DNA from: Porodaedalea pini
Taxonomy: Eukaryota > Basidiomycota > Agaricomycetes > Hymenochaetales > Hymenochaetaceae
Direction: 5' to 3'
Assembly: GCA_002794775.1 (NCBI GenBank)
Contig: NBAY01000161.1
Span: 1-31,966 of the forward strand
Length of the DNA stretch: 31,966 nt
Shown: positions 19,981 to 31,966 of the stretch, piece after piece
How positions within the stretch are numbered: the stretch's first letter is position 1
How the letters are laid out: every line of letters starts with the position of its first letter
Position numbers and translations under genes: made by a program
The notes under the pieces: model-generated
What the model was told of the DNA's origin: nothing
Seen by the model: the letters and a program-made list of their open reading frames with translations, nothing else
Databases searched by the model: none

Positions 19981-20414
19981 CAGTTGATTATCTCATAAGG
20001 AATATGCAAAATCCGGAATTTCATATTCCATGTGAGATAATATTCCTCAGTAGAATGTCACTTTTGTGTGACATATGTGTGACTTGCAAAAACAAATTGA
20101 TATTTTGCTACTTTTTCTTTTTTTGAAGTGCATTTTTAGGCCAAACCTGTTGCACGGAGCAAGTTTTGAGCTAACAAGGCAAATTTACATCTGATAGAGG
20201 TGCTGGTTCACTTGGTTTGGCTTTGGCACATCCTAATTTCCCACTGTTTTTAGTGCAAAACCTTATCTGGTAAGGAATATTCACAAAAAAATTATTCCCT
20301 ATTAGGTATGAGGTTTTTGTGGAATATTCCATAGAAATGTGATCAATTCTGGGAAATTTTATTTCTTATGAGAAATATTCCCCATGAGCTAATTTGCTAT
20401 GAGATAATCAACTG
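19981..20414. mobile_element. MITE-like element 2, TA-flanked
   Basis: This is a 434-bp element with 17-bp terminal inverted repeats CAGTTGATTATCTCATA (19981-19997 and reversed at 20398-20414), flanked by TA at 19979-19980 and 20415-20416. The inside is AT-rich and full of TATTCC/GGAATA blocks in both directions, so a single strand could fold extensively. No coding capacity. The ends differ from elements 1 and 3 apart from the first CAGT. Confidence 0.85.
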
Positions 20415-20438
20415 TAAACCTAAAAGCTAACGAAAGTA

Positions 20439-21069
20439 GTGTACGAGGGGAAACTCTCTAGGGTCAGTGGGAAACTAGTTTCCCATGGGAAGGATGCCTA
20501 TGGGAGTGGTAAACCTCGCAAGGGAAAGTATTAGCCACAATGTATAAGCATACTTAAAAGGAAATTTTGTCATGTGATTAGTGATGGATATTTGCTCAGG
20601 CAGGTATCTGTCAGTTATTTATAGCTCGAAATGTACCGAATTTTAATCCTAGATATGCTGTTGAAAGCAACTTGATTGTAAGTTATATACTATGAGTGTT
20701 GAAACTCACATGAAATCTACTTAAACAATCTCTAAGTTGTAAAGATAAATATTAGTGAGGATGAAGGTATCACATTGTCCACATATCCTCATTGTTCATG
20801 TCCACCATCACTTCGTCAGATGTAGTATCATGATGCTCCAAATGTTTTGTTCCTAATTCTGGCTATAACTCTGTGTTGGCCTGATTGCTGTCTGAAAGAA
20901 GATCAAGTAGAATAGGAGCAGAAAAGTTGATGACTAATACTAATTACATTTGAGTTTCCCACTTTTACTTTTCACTCGACCCTTGTGGGAATGAGGTTAA
21001 CCTCGTGGTTAACCTCAGTACTAGTGGTTAACCTCAGTGTGGGAAACTGCGGAGTTTCCCCTCGTACAC
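20439..21069. mobile_element. MITE-like element 3, TA-flanked
   Basis: This is a 631-bp element with ends GTGTACGAGGGGAAACTC (20439-20456) and its reverse complement (21052-21069), with TA at 20437-20438 and 21070-21071. Subterminal regions carry short palindromes. On the left is GGGAAACTAGTTTCCC; on the right are three GGTTAACC blocks between about 20995 and 21033. It contains no coding frame. It lies only 22 bp after element 2. Confidence 0.85.
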
Positions 21070-21071
21070 TA

Positions 21072-21566
21072 AGTTACGAAAGGGAGCGCCGACGTAATGG
21101 TAGGCTTACATTATCTATATAGCACCTACAGCAGAGCTTCGAAGTCATGAAATCGGAATGCGTCGCAGGACGGGATGATGCGGCTTCGTCGCGAGCGCTA
21201 TAGAATAGACGCCGACCATTCACTAGATGCGGGAGCGGCGCCTCGTGAAATCTTGGTAATAGAATAAGTGACGGCCGCAGAGTTGCCACAGGAATGGAGG
21301 AAAGACTTCCATTTCGCTGAACTCCTGTATCAGGTCAGCGTCTACTTGCTATCTCTGTACCAGGTATTCAATGCAGAGCACGGCAATCGCTCAGCGGTGA
21401 TGGCATAAGTTTTGGGAGTTTCATACAATGTATCTAGCGCTGTTCGGATGTTTTCAGTCAGCTCCTTTTTCTTCACGGCTTTAAGGTATCAACAAAAATT
21501 TTACTGCTATAAATCCCATGGCTTTCTGGAAGGCGTTGAATCATTACTCCACACACTCACTGCACA
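21072..21566. other. Upstream region of the halogenase gene
   Basis: No gene is supported. A 71-codon frame on the minus strand (21074-21289) has no recognisable features. The region presumably holds the halogenase promoter. A clear TATA box is not seen. Confidence 0.45.
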
Positions 21567-23727
<2,161 letters not shown>

Positions 23728-24426
23728 ATAAATGGATATCTTGGTTACAAACTCTTGGGTTTTGGAAGCGGCCGTGCATATGTATCCATCCCAACATACA
23801 TGTATAGTTCAACTCCTGTTTAGGTGTGCATCCTGTGCTTCAAAGTTTCTAGACCACCTGAGCTTGATCAGGAACGATTATAAATGGTCCACGAGTTTAC
23901 GGTGCTCTAGTACTATTAGAAGAGATGTAAACGATTATATTTGGGTTTAGGAGTCATTACATTCTCATGTACCCATTACTTCGTTTTGCATAGGTCTTCA
24001 TATCAGATTCGAGGCGATGCTTCTTTAGTGAGATCGTTATAGTCTGTGCATGCTCCAGACAAAGAGCTTCGCCTAAATTGTAGTATAGATTATTGACAAA
24101 AAGATGTGCTGAAAAGCATGGAAGGATGACTTTCTTCGCTTCACAGCAATACTTCCGAGAAGTCCCGGGAGAACTTATAAGCACTCAACCAGCGCCAATC
24201 ACACCGATTCGAACCAACTACATCGGCATGCAGCAAACACACCGCTTGCGAAGCTACTCAGATGGACCCTTCCAAACCCTCTTATCGCTGGTCATAGGCG
24301 CATAGAACTTAGATGACCAGCACCTTCAGCGGCTCAGCAATGCGCGTATAAAGTGGCGAAGGGTGCGGCTGATCTCTTCAGACCGTTCCAAGTCAACTCT
24401 CTAGATTCGGTTTCAGATCCTTCAAG
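23728..24426. other. Intergenic region between halogenase and Dicer-like gene
   Basis: About 700 bp that should hold the halogenase 3' end and the promoter of the Dicer-like gene. No coding frame, RNA gene or repeat was recognised. The two genes point the same way. Confidence 0.5.
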
Positions 24427-27400
24427 ATGGAGTCTTCCTCACAAGGAAACATCCCGTCGACGCGCTCGTATCAGCAGGAGATGCTCGATGCCAGCTTAAA
24501 GCAAAATGTTGTTATCGCTCTTGACACAGGTAAGTGGTATATATTTCTCGGAGCGGTGCAATGACTGAACACCGACAGGATCGGGGAAAACGCACATTGC
24601 TATTCTGCGTATGAAGATCGAATGCGACCGCGAGGCCAAAAAGGTATGCAGATTTGTATGTTCCTCAGAACAAACAAGCCAAGAACTTTAAACAGATATC
24701 TTGGTTCATTGCACCAACCGTTGGACTCTGCGAGCAGCAGCGCGATGTCATAAGCGCGTGCCTCCCTGTTCCCATTGGCCTCATCTCTGGTGCACTTCAG
24801 CCTGACCAATGGACAGACGGAAATCTTTGGAGGCAGGCACTTTCGACACATCGGGTTATCGTCTCCACTCCACAGGTCCTGCTCGACGCACTGCGTCATG
24901 GATATGTCAACTTGGGCTGCGATATAGGTCTCCTGGTGTTCGACGAGGCGCATCATGCTGCTGATAAACACCCGTACAATTTAATTATGCGCGAGTTCTA
25001 TGACTCGTGTACCCCCAGGACGGCTTCTGGTACAGCATCTGACGGCGTGCGACCCTTTATCCTTGGACTTACCGCAAGCCCTGCTTTCGGAGGCAATATT
25101 AACAAAGCTTTCCAGTGCGCCTTTTGAAGCAGCCTCTTCATGTCTTCTTGACTGATGTAGCTACCTAGGAAAATTGAGCAGAACTTGGATAGTACCATCC
25201 TTGCGCCGCGCCAGAACCGTGATGAGCTCGCGAAGCACGTTCATAGGCCTGTCTTCAAGAGAATTGTCTACCAGCCTCTTTCTTACAAGTCCGATTGGCA
25301 GCAGTCTGCAAACGTCTTGGCTCTCTCTGAGGTCGTTGATTCGCTCGATATCCAGCTAGATCCTTCCGTCATTTCGCTTCGCCAGCAGTTGTCTAGCACG
25401 ACGGACCCCGTCAAAGTCAAGCGGATCGACCAGCGTCTTTCACAGGCAATCGATAAAGGTGACACCTTCGTTCATAAAGGCATGCGCGACTTTTTGCGCA
25501 CTGCGAAAGAACTTTGCATCGATGTTGGCCCCTGGGCTGCAGACTGGTACGTGTGCAGCGTCATTGACAAGGCACTCAAAGCGGACGCGGATGCGGTACA
25601 TCAATTGTTTGCTGAGCGTCACCATAATGAAAAGGCATATCTGATTAAAATCTTGCGGCGCGTCAAAGTAACCAACGTCGAATACGACGCGAAATCGATT
25701 GTCCGCGGTTGCTCTCCCAAGACGAACGACTTTATCGCATACATTTTACACGAGAAGCGTGAGTGGGAGGCCCGAGGGGAGGGTTTCAGTAGCATCGTCT
25801 TTATCACACGAAGAGATGGTGCTCTCGCTCTTTCCGAGCTTCTAAATAATCACCCATGTACTTCGGGTTTCTTTTCTGTCGGCACTCTTCTAGGCAGCTC
25901 GGAAAGCAGCAAGCGTAATGCTTTCCTCGACATCACACGTACGTTGTTACCCGAGAAGCAGAGCGCGGTTCTCGCTGGATTCCGTATCAGCGAGAAGAAC
26001 CTGGTTGTGTCTACCGCCGTAGCAGAGGAAGGTATCGACATACAAGCTTGCTGCAGCGTTTTCCGTTGGGACCTGCCGCAGAATATGGTGAGCTGGGCAC
26101 AGAGTCGTGGACGCGCGCGTCGGAAGCAAAGCAGTTTCATTCTAATGTTCGAGGACGGGGGCTCTCATAGTCAAGAAATTAAACGGTGGGAAGCGTTAGA
26201 ACAACAGATGATTCAGAAGTATAATGAGGACCGACGGCGTCTGGATATACAGCTTCAGGCAGACGGGAAGGAGGATGCCGACGACGAAAATATTGAGTTT
26301 AGGGTCGATTCGACTGGGTGAGCAAAGAACTTGGCATATGCCATGCTAGGACTGACATAGGGGACACAGAGCAAAGGTTACGTTGCACTCTGCGGTTTCT
26401 CACGTCGCTCATTTCTGCAATACACTTCGTAGTGTCGTTCGGAGCGATATTCAACCCGCATACGACATCAGTCCTCCTGACTACCCGCAGGGCTACCATT
26501 CACTTGTGGAGTCGCAGATGCCGAAGGATCCTTTAGCAAAGAATCTCGGACCTTACGGTGCAACTCTTACACTTCCGAGACTCATTCCGCCTAACCAGCG
26601 CATCTACACCACGGAAGAGAAGCATAACACGAAACAAGCAGCACGACGACACGTTGCATTTAAGGCGTATGTCGCGCTATATAAAGCAGGTCTGCTGAAT
26701 GACAACCTCCTTCCTCTCAATTCGTCTATCACGCCTTTACAAGAGATGGAAGTTCGAACCCTGCTGAAAAACGTTGAGAAGAGGGAAGGAGTAGCGAACG
26801 TGAGGAAAGAGATAGATCCCTGGACGATGATGTTATTTGGGAATGGCGAAGGTCCTAAGGCCGGGGACTGGTGGCTGAACGAACTTATGGTGGAAGGAGT
26901 CGGTGCATTCAGGATGTTCACACGTTGGAAGATACCAAAGTTGGACTTCTCCTCTGACATGCTTCATGATCCTGAGAGTGGTCTTCGCACGTTTTCCATT
27001 CGGCCCACTGGTCCAGCGTCTCTCACTGTATACGAGATTACAGCTGCGAAACACTATACACGGATGCTCTTCTCAGTATTCTATGGCAGCAGGCTCAGTT
27101 GGGACAACCTCGATTATGCATACCTTTTCCTCCCATCACCAGACGTTGTGGATCCAGATGATATCTGGGAGGAGCGTCGAGCGTGGGCGGAAAGTGTACG
27201 GTCACAAGATCACAAGCTGAGCGCCCGCGATCACGTAACAATCCAAGCTAGCCAGTTCTCTTCTCGGTACAACTGCCCCTCAGACATATTCCTGGTCGCA
27301 AACGGGCACTCATTTTACAAGTTCAAACGGTGGAGGTATGAGAAACTTGGATCAGAGGAGGAAGAAGCTATTCGCAAGAAATACGCACGTTTAAACGACC

Positions 27401-29160
27401 TCGAAATTCCATATCCTCTGATTGAGGCGCAGCCCTTCCAGACGCGCGTCAACTTTCTTCTTCCGTCTCAGAAGATTAAGCCTTTAAGCAGGAGCTCTAT
27501 TCTTCTTCCGCAATTCACGGCAGTTGTTTTAGACAACAGGCGAAACACTATGTTGGGACTGTTTCTGCCCTCCATACTCCGCGCGATGTTCATCAAGTTA
27601 ATTGCGTTCCATTTCCGGGATTCACTAGTAGAGCTGACTCCTGCCCTCCGGCAAATTCCGCTTGACCTGATCCAGATAGCACTAATGACACCAGCAGCGA
27701 ATGCGCAAGTCAGTTACGAGCGTCTTGAATCGCTTGGAGATGCAGTGCTGAAGTTAATCACGAGCGTGCAGTTGCTTGCCGAACACCCTACTTGGCCAGA
27801 GGGCTTCCTGGCGAAACGCAAGGACCATGCCGTGTCAAATGTGCACCTTGCCAAGACTGCGATAGAAAAGCGGCTTTATAGGTGGATCATCCGACGTGCG
27901 TTCGTTGTACGGAAATGGAGACCCGACTACGCGAACTCGGTTGGAGAGCAGTCTTTTTCGGACATCACAGATGAGAGCATTATTGATAGTGATGAAGATA
28001 TTGGACAAGAAGATGCTGCCGTAGACAACGAGGAAGGGCCTGAGGGAGACGGTAATAACGGAGATAATATTTTTGTCAAGTTGTCAACGAAGACACTTGC
28101 CGACGTCGTAGAATCTCTCATTGGCGCGGCTTTTCTGACTGGTGGATATGACAGCAGTATAACTTGCGTACAGTCCTTCTCTGTGGACATTGGATGTCCT
28201 TGGAAACCACTCTCTGAACGTATAAATGAAATTCTGGGATCTGTATCGCTTCTCGCCAGCCCGGCCTCGCAGCTAGCATATCCGGAGACCATTCTGGGGT
28301 ATACGTTCACGCATAAGATGCTCCTCGTTGAAGCGCTCATGCATGCAAGTTCGCAGAGTGACATTCAGAGCGTTTCGTATGAGCGCATGGAATTCCTCGG
28401 GGATGCGCTGCTGGACGCTATCATTATCGAGACGCTATACCGTGCGGAAGAGCAAGGCAAGGTCTTCAACCCCGGAGAGATGCACTTCCGTAAGGCCGCT
28501 TTAGTGAACATGCACTTCCTAGGTTTCGTGTGCCTGCGAGCGCAGGCCATTCTTGATTCGTCTCTCCCACGTTGGGACGCTACGCTGAAGCAAGCTCTCC
28601 CGGCCGCAGAGCAGCATACGGTGCACCTCGCGAATTGCCTCCTGCATTCGAGTGGCACGATTCTTGATGAGCTACGCGATGCTTTCACGAGATACGAACG
28701 CGGGCGCACAGAGATCGAGTCGGGGTTGGAACACGGGCAGACGTTCCCTTGGGCTGCATTAGCACGCCTCCAAGTGCCCAAGTTCCTCAGCGACGTCGTG
28801 GAGAGCACCATTGGAGCCGTCTATATCGATAGCAGAGGTGATATGAACGCAGTGAAAGACGTACTGGAGCGCCTGGGGGTGCTGAGGGTGCTACGACGCT
28901 TAGTGCACGAGGACATCGAGATGTCACATCCAGTGTCTCGTGTCGCGGAGTGGGCAGCGAAGAACCAGAAGACAGAGGGGCTCGAATATAAGATGGTTCA
29001 GAGGCACGGAAACATATCGTGTACTCTGGTGGTCGAGGGAGTCGAGGTCGCGTCCGTGAAAGAGCGTTACAACGGTAAGGCGAGCGAAGATGATGTACGC
29101 TTTCGGGTGGCAGAGGAAAGCATGCCGCTCCTACTTGAGAGGTACAAAGCTATGCGCTGA
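24427..29160 (+). CDS. Dicer-like ribonuclease (helicase plus two RNase III domains), 5 exons
   Basis: Dicer cuts double-stranded RNA into small RNAs for RNA silencing. Exons: 24427-24529, 24579-24643, 24696-25114, 25169-26317, 26370-29160 (4527 nt, about 1508 aa). The helicase has motif I TGSGKT at 34-39, DEAH at 139-142 and LTASP near 180. Helicase C carries AVAEEGIDIQACC near 476 and QSRGRARR near 507. A Dicer dimerisation domain should follow, around 580-680. RNase IIIa has ERLESLGD near 1029 and LADVVESLIGA near 1152, with an acidic Asp/Glu insert between. RNase IIIb has ERMEFLGD near 1249 and SDVVESTIGA near 1387. All acidic metal ligands look present in both. The C-terminal 70 residues or so look like a dsRNA-binding domain. 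No clear PAZ domain was recognised before RNase IIIa. All four introns are GT-AG and 50-54 nt. Confidence 0.95.
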
Positions 29161-29845
29161 GCTATGAATGCATGTTGCAAGATATAGGGTAAACGTACCA
29201 GTTTGTCTATTCAAGTAAAAAATATTTCCTCTTTCCGTAAACGTATAAATCCAACGTAGACGTCATGTATCAACTCCCGCGCTCATCCAGTCGTATAACT
29301 CTCATATGTCACTTCAGTAGACGACGGTCGTCAATTTGCCACGTGTAGCATGTTTCACCGTGTAGGTGCAGTCTGTGCTCCCGTGATCCTCCCATCGACA
29401 CTGACAAAATCCTAACAGTTAACAGTCGACGACCTTGTGTTCCGGAACGAAGCAAAAACGGCTCATTGGCCATCTCGCAGATCAGGATGACCCGTGCATC
29501 TACAAACCAGGAGGAAAGGAATTTAGTGGATAATATGGTATATTGGCGTGCTCGAAAATACAGAGGAAATGCTGCTGCTTGCAAAAAATGCAAAGAGTGT
29601 ACTATTAGAGTCAAGGTCCATCCGCAAAGCCGAAAAGAAAAAAAAAACGCAGACCACTACGAGACTCGGGCGCCAATGCAAGCTGAAAAACTCCAAGTCC
29701 AGCAGCTACGTGAAAGATACGAAAAAAAAAGCAGAGTTCAACGACATAGACCTTTTAAAGAGCCGAAAAGAAAGAGCTCACCCGAGATAACTACCTCCCG
29801 TGCCATAAAGAATATTTACCACCCCTGCAGCTACCCAGTCATCAG
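29161..29845. other. Convergent intergenic region after the Dicer-like gene
   Basis: This region separates the end of the Dicer-like gene from the end of a minus-strand gene. Plus-strand frames at 29466-29984 and 29548-29790 are lysine-rich translations of A-rich sequence, and the first runs antisense through the minus-strand gene. I do not support either as a gene. No terminator or RNA was recognised. Confidence 0.45.
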
Positions 29846-30379
29846 TCATTTCCCGTTTTTTGCCGTTTTCTGCTTGCTCGACCTCCGCTTTCTCGATTTC
29901 GACTTTGACTTCGATTTCTCCTGGACTGGAGGCACAGCGCGTTCGGTGGGTTCTGCCCCACGTATGCGCGTTCGCCCGTCTTGAAGACGCTCGGTAAGAA
30001 TAGGACTTGCAGCAGGCCTAAATTTATAGTCTTCCGAGTATCTGCGCACAGCATCAGACCCAGTTCACAAAGTAAATTAAAGCAAGAACGAGACGAGCCT
30101 GTTCGCATAGATGACCTTCGAGGGCCGTTCACTGTTCGTCGCGCGTAGAAAGGTCATCGCAAGCCAGAAGGCTGCAAATATAAGCAACACATTCCGCAGT
30201 CGCCGCCAGAAGCTGGACATAGCTACGACTTCCGCGCTCGGCTCTTCCCCATCCCGACCAATGTCGTCTTCTTCCTCGTGTTGTTTGCCTTCCAAGATTT
30301 CTCCTGTCGGTGGTTCCTCTTCCGACGAACTTCGACTCGAAGTGCCGTCCGGCTCGTTGCTAGGCTGCGTCCCTTGCAT
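29846..30379 (-). CDS. Small single-pass membrane protein with basic C-terminal tail, function unknown
   Basis: Best model: complement of 30099-30379 joined to 29846-30041, which gives 158 aa. The ATG at 30379 starts an acidic, Ser/Glu-rich N terminus of about 50 residues. One hydrophobic segment, NVLLIFAAFWLAMTFL, follows, then a soluble stretch (RYSEDYKFRPAASP, then DGRTRIRGAEP) and a tail of alternating Lys/Ser and Arg ending KTAKNGK. The intron (30042-30098) would start with GC, which gives the smooth join NRYSEDYK. A GT donor 8 nt further, at GTTCTT, also keeps the frame and adds LVS. Without splicing the frame would stop soon after the membrane segment. I recognise the PAASP block only as conserved-looking and assign no family. 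Confidence 0.6.
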
Positions 30380-30821
30380 CAAGGATATATAGGAGCAATC
30401 AAGCTGAGAGATGAAAGAAGCCTAGCTGCAGAATTTATGGGAAGAGTCGGTCGAGTGGTTGATCATGAACAAGACTCGTTTCTCGAACAACGTCAGTCAC
30501 GTGCGTGAGCCATAAGTTCGCTCTGTAATTTAGTATGTAATTGGACACACGGCTTATCTAGATTCTGGTGGCTGCGTCTGGTCCCCACCTACAAAAACAA
30601 AACACGGTATATAAGGTCGTCATCTCGCGACACTTCCACGCGGAGACGACCATCTCAGCCTCAAGTCCAAAACGCTAGTTCCTTCTTTCATAAACATCGT
30701 AACTTCTAATCGTCTTCTTGCTAATTAACCAGAAGGCAAGCCTCGCTCCTCTTTCTATTCGCTTTTTGTACTTTCAGCACCGATTCTTGATTGTTTTCTT
30801 ACAGTTTTACTGTCTATAAAC
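30380..30821. promoter_or_regulatory. Shared upstream region of two divergent genes
   Basis: This region lies between the starts of the minus-strand membrane protein gene and the plus-strand gene at the right edge, so it should hold both promoters. TATATAAG at 30608-30615 points to a plus-strand start near 30640, which leaves a 5' UTR of about 180 nt before the ATG at 30822. No such box was seen for the minus-strand gene. Confidence 0.5.
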
Positions 30822-31966
30822 ATGCCTGAGCAAGTTCCTTTTACTACGCTTTCCTCTCCATTTACCATTTGGAGTCTCAAATGCCGTCGCCAAGAATCTT
30901 CACAATCCCAACTTGGATGAAAGTGACCGCAATCGGAGTCCAACAGCCATTGAAACCAAGCACGGGACATTTATCCATGTAGTACGTGAGAAGGCCTTCC
31001 GCACGCGTCGAATATGATAAAGAACTTGCAAAGCAGATTGAGGGGAACATGGTACATCATAAGAGAAGGCGTGGTCGGAGTCCTGCCCCTCGTGTGCTCG
31101 CTATCTCTATGAGGCCACTGATGCGACACACGTCAACGACCTTTTTGTGGCCCGAGAAGCGACTTGCTCATTTGTCTGCGAAGCACTCGCATCCTAGCGA
31201 GCTTGGAGCATACCAATACCCAGCCATGCGCTCGCCTTCGCCTTCTACACATTCCTCGTCCCCTAGCCCCGAACGTAACGAAACCGAGAACTGTCCCAGC
31301 AATGCGCATTTTTTCAATACTTCATTCAGAGGTTTCAAGTCTGAGATCGGCTGCTCCGACCATCTCGTCAAGAACACCTCATTCGAATATAAAGATTCCG
31401 ATATAGCCTGCGCGATACATTCAGAACCACGAGACCCCATAGACTACCACACAACAGAGCCTCTGATAAACGAGACTACCAAAACCCACTATCGTACAGT
31501 GCAACTGCGGAACCAACAGTATCACAGGGGGCGCTCTAAGCTCTCCAGCTCAGAAGAGCCTAACATGTCGAGCGAAGAGTACAAGGAAGTTCGGGAGCGG
31601 AGAACGCAGGAGTCATTGAACAGGAAAGCTGTCCTCCCGATGCGAGAGAAACAGCATCTCAATGAGATAGTGGAGCGTCGTGGACGGAGGGATTGGTTGC
31701 GGGAGCAGTCTTACCTGGCTCGAGAAAAGGAGGTTCAATTCGAAGTGGACGTGGATATCGACGCCGGCTATGCTGAACAGAATCGGGGTACCTATTCTCA
31801 CTCTATCGGCCACAGCGTTCCCGACCGTACCTCAGGAAGGAGAGTCATTTACCGCATTTGTCTTCATTCGCATCTTGCGACCGGACTTAAGCCCAGTCAC
31901 TTGCACAGTGCCGAGCATTCCACCTATAGTTCCATCCATGTTGACGATAACTCTGGTGTAGAACCC
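30822..31966 (+). CDS. Partial gene of unknown function, runs off the right edge
   Basis: One reading frame is open from 30983 to the last base of the window, more than 320 codons without a stop, so a real exon is likely. Proposed model: exon 1 30822-30833 (ATG with A at -3), exon 2 30895-30981, exon 3 31037 to the edge. The introns would be GTTCCT...AAG (61 nt) and GTACGT...CAG (55 nt), both in phase 0. The visible protein is about 343 residues, hydrophilic, with a basic KRRRGRSP stretch, a Ser/Pro low-complexity run, and a charged, probably coiled segment (EEYKEVRERRTQE and on). No membrane segment, signal peptide or known domain was recognised. The first two exons are uncertain; ATG 31049 is the fallback start. 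Basic and Ser-rich composition would suit a nuclear protein, but that is a guess. Confidence 0.5.

Noticed and set aside
21074..21289. 71-codon minus-strand frame upstream of the halogenase
   Set aside because: Short, no features, in a likely promoter; cannot be supported.
29466..29984. 172-codon plus-strand frame after the Dicer-like gene
   Set aside because: It is the translation of A-rich sequence and lies antisense to exon 2 of the minus-strand gene; no domain and no start context.

Overview
The window looks like nuclear DNA of a basidiomycete fungus, probably an Agaricomycete. The reasons are very intron-dense genes with introns of about 50 nt, a HAK-type potassium transporter in 24 exons, a fungal flavin-dependent halogenase of the FPRYHIGES/WxWxIP type, a two-RNase-III Dicer-like protein, and a chromodomain Ty3/gypsy retrotransposon family. 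The organism assignment is inference from gene content; no sequence search was possible.

Left third (1-11139): two copies of one gypsy chromovirus family, one inside the other. An old copy has at least twelve premature stops, most of them CGA to TGA. It is split into 1-848 and 7841-11139 by a young full-length copy (849-7835). The young copy has 449-bp LTRs differing at 5 sites, a TGTCA/TGACA end repeat and a perfect 5-bp target duplication AAACC. It shows an 11-nt primer-binding site that can pair with the predicted 5' end of its own RNA (Tf1-like self-priming). At the gag-pol overlap it has a well-phased candidate -1 frameshift signal, a heptamer followed by a hairpin. Pol carries one in-frame TGA, which the old copy shares.

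Middle (11140-14774): a direct repeat of about 1.25 kb in two copies. The first copy is interrupted by a 1076-bp foldback element with 487-bp nearly identical inverted arms and a TA duplication. The second copy shows the empty site.

Right half: 15258-18893 holds the HAK potassium transporter, whose 24 inferred exons join to 759 codons without a break. 18965-21071 holds three different short TA-flanked inverted-repeat elements (MITE-like) lying close together. 21567-23727 is the halogenase (7 exons, 569 aa), and 24427-29160 is the Dicer-like gene (5 exons, about 1508 aa). 29846-30379 (minus strand) is a small single-pass membrane protein of unknown function. From 30822 to the right edge runs a partial gene with a long open frame that leaves the window.

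The genes do not form an operon-like or obvious biosynthetic cluster. The main theme is a transposon-rich block next to an RNA-silencing gene. A further oddity is the number of GC-AG introns: three well-supported cases among 33 introns in the three large genes.
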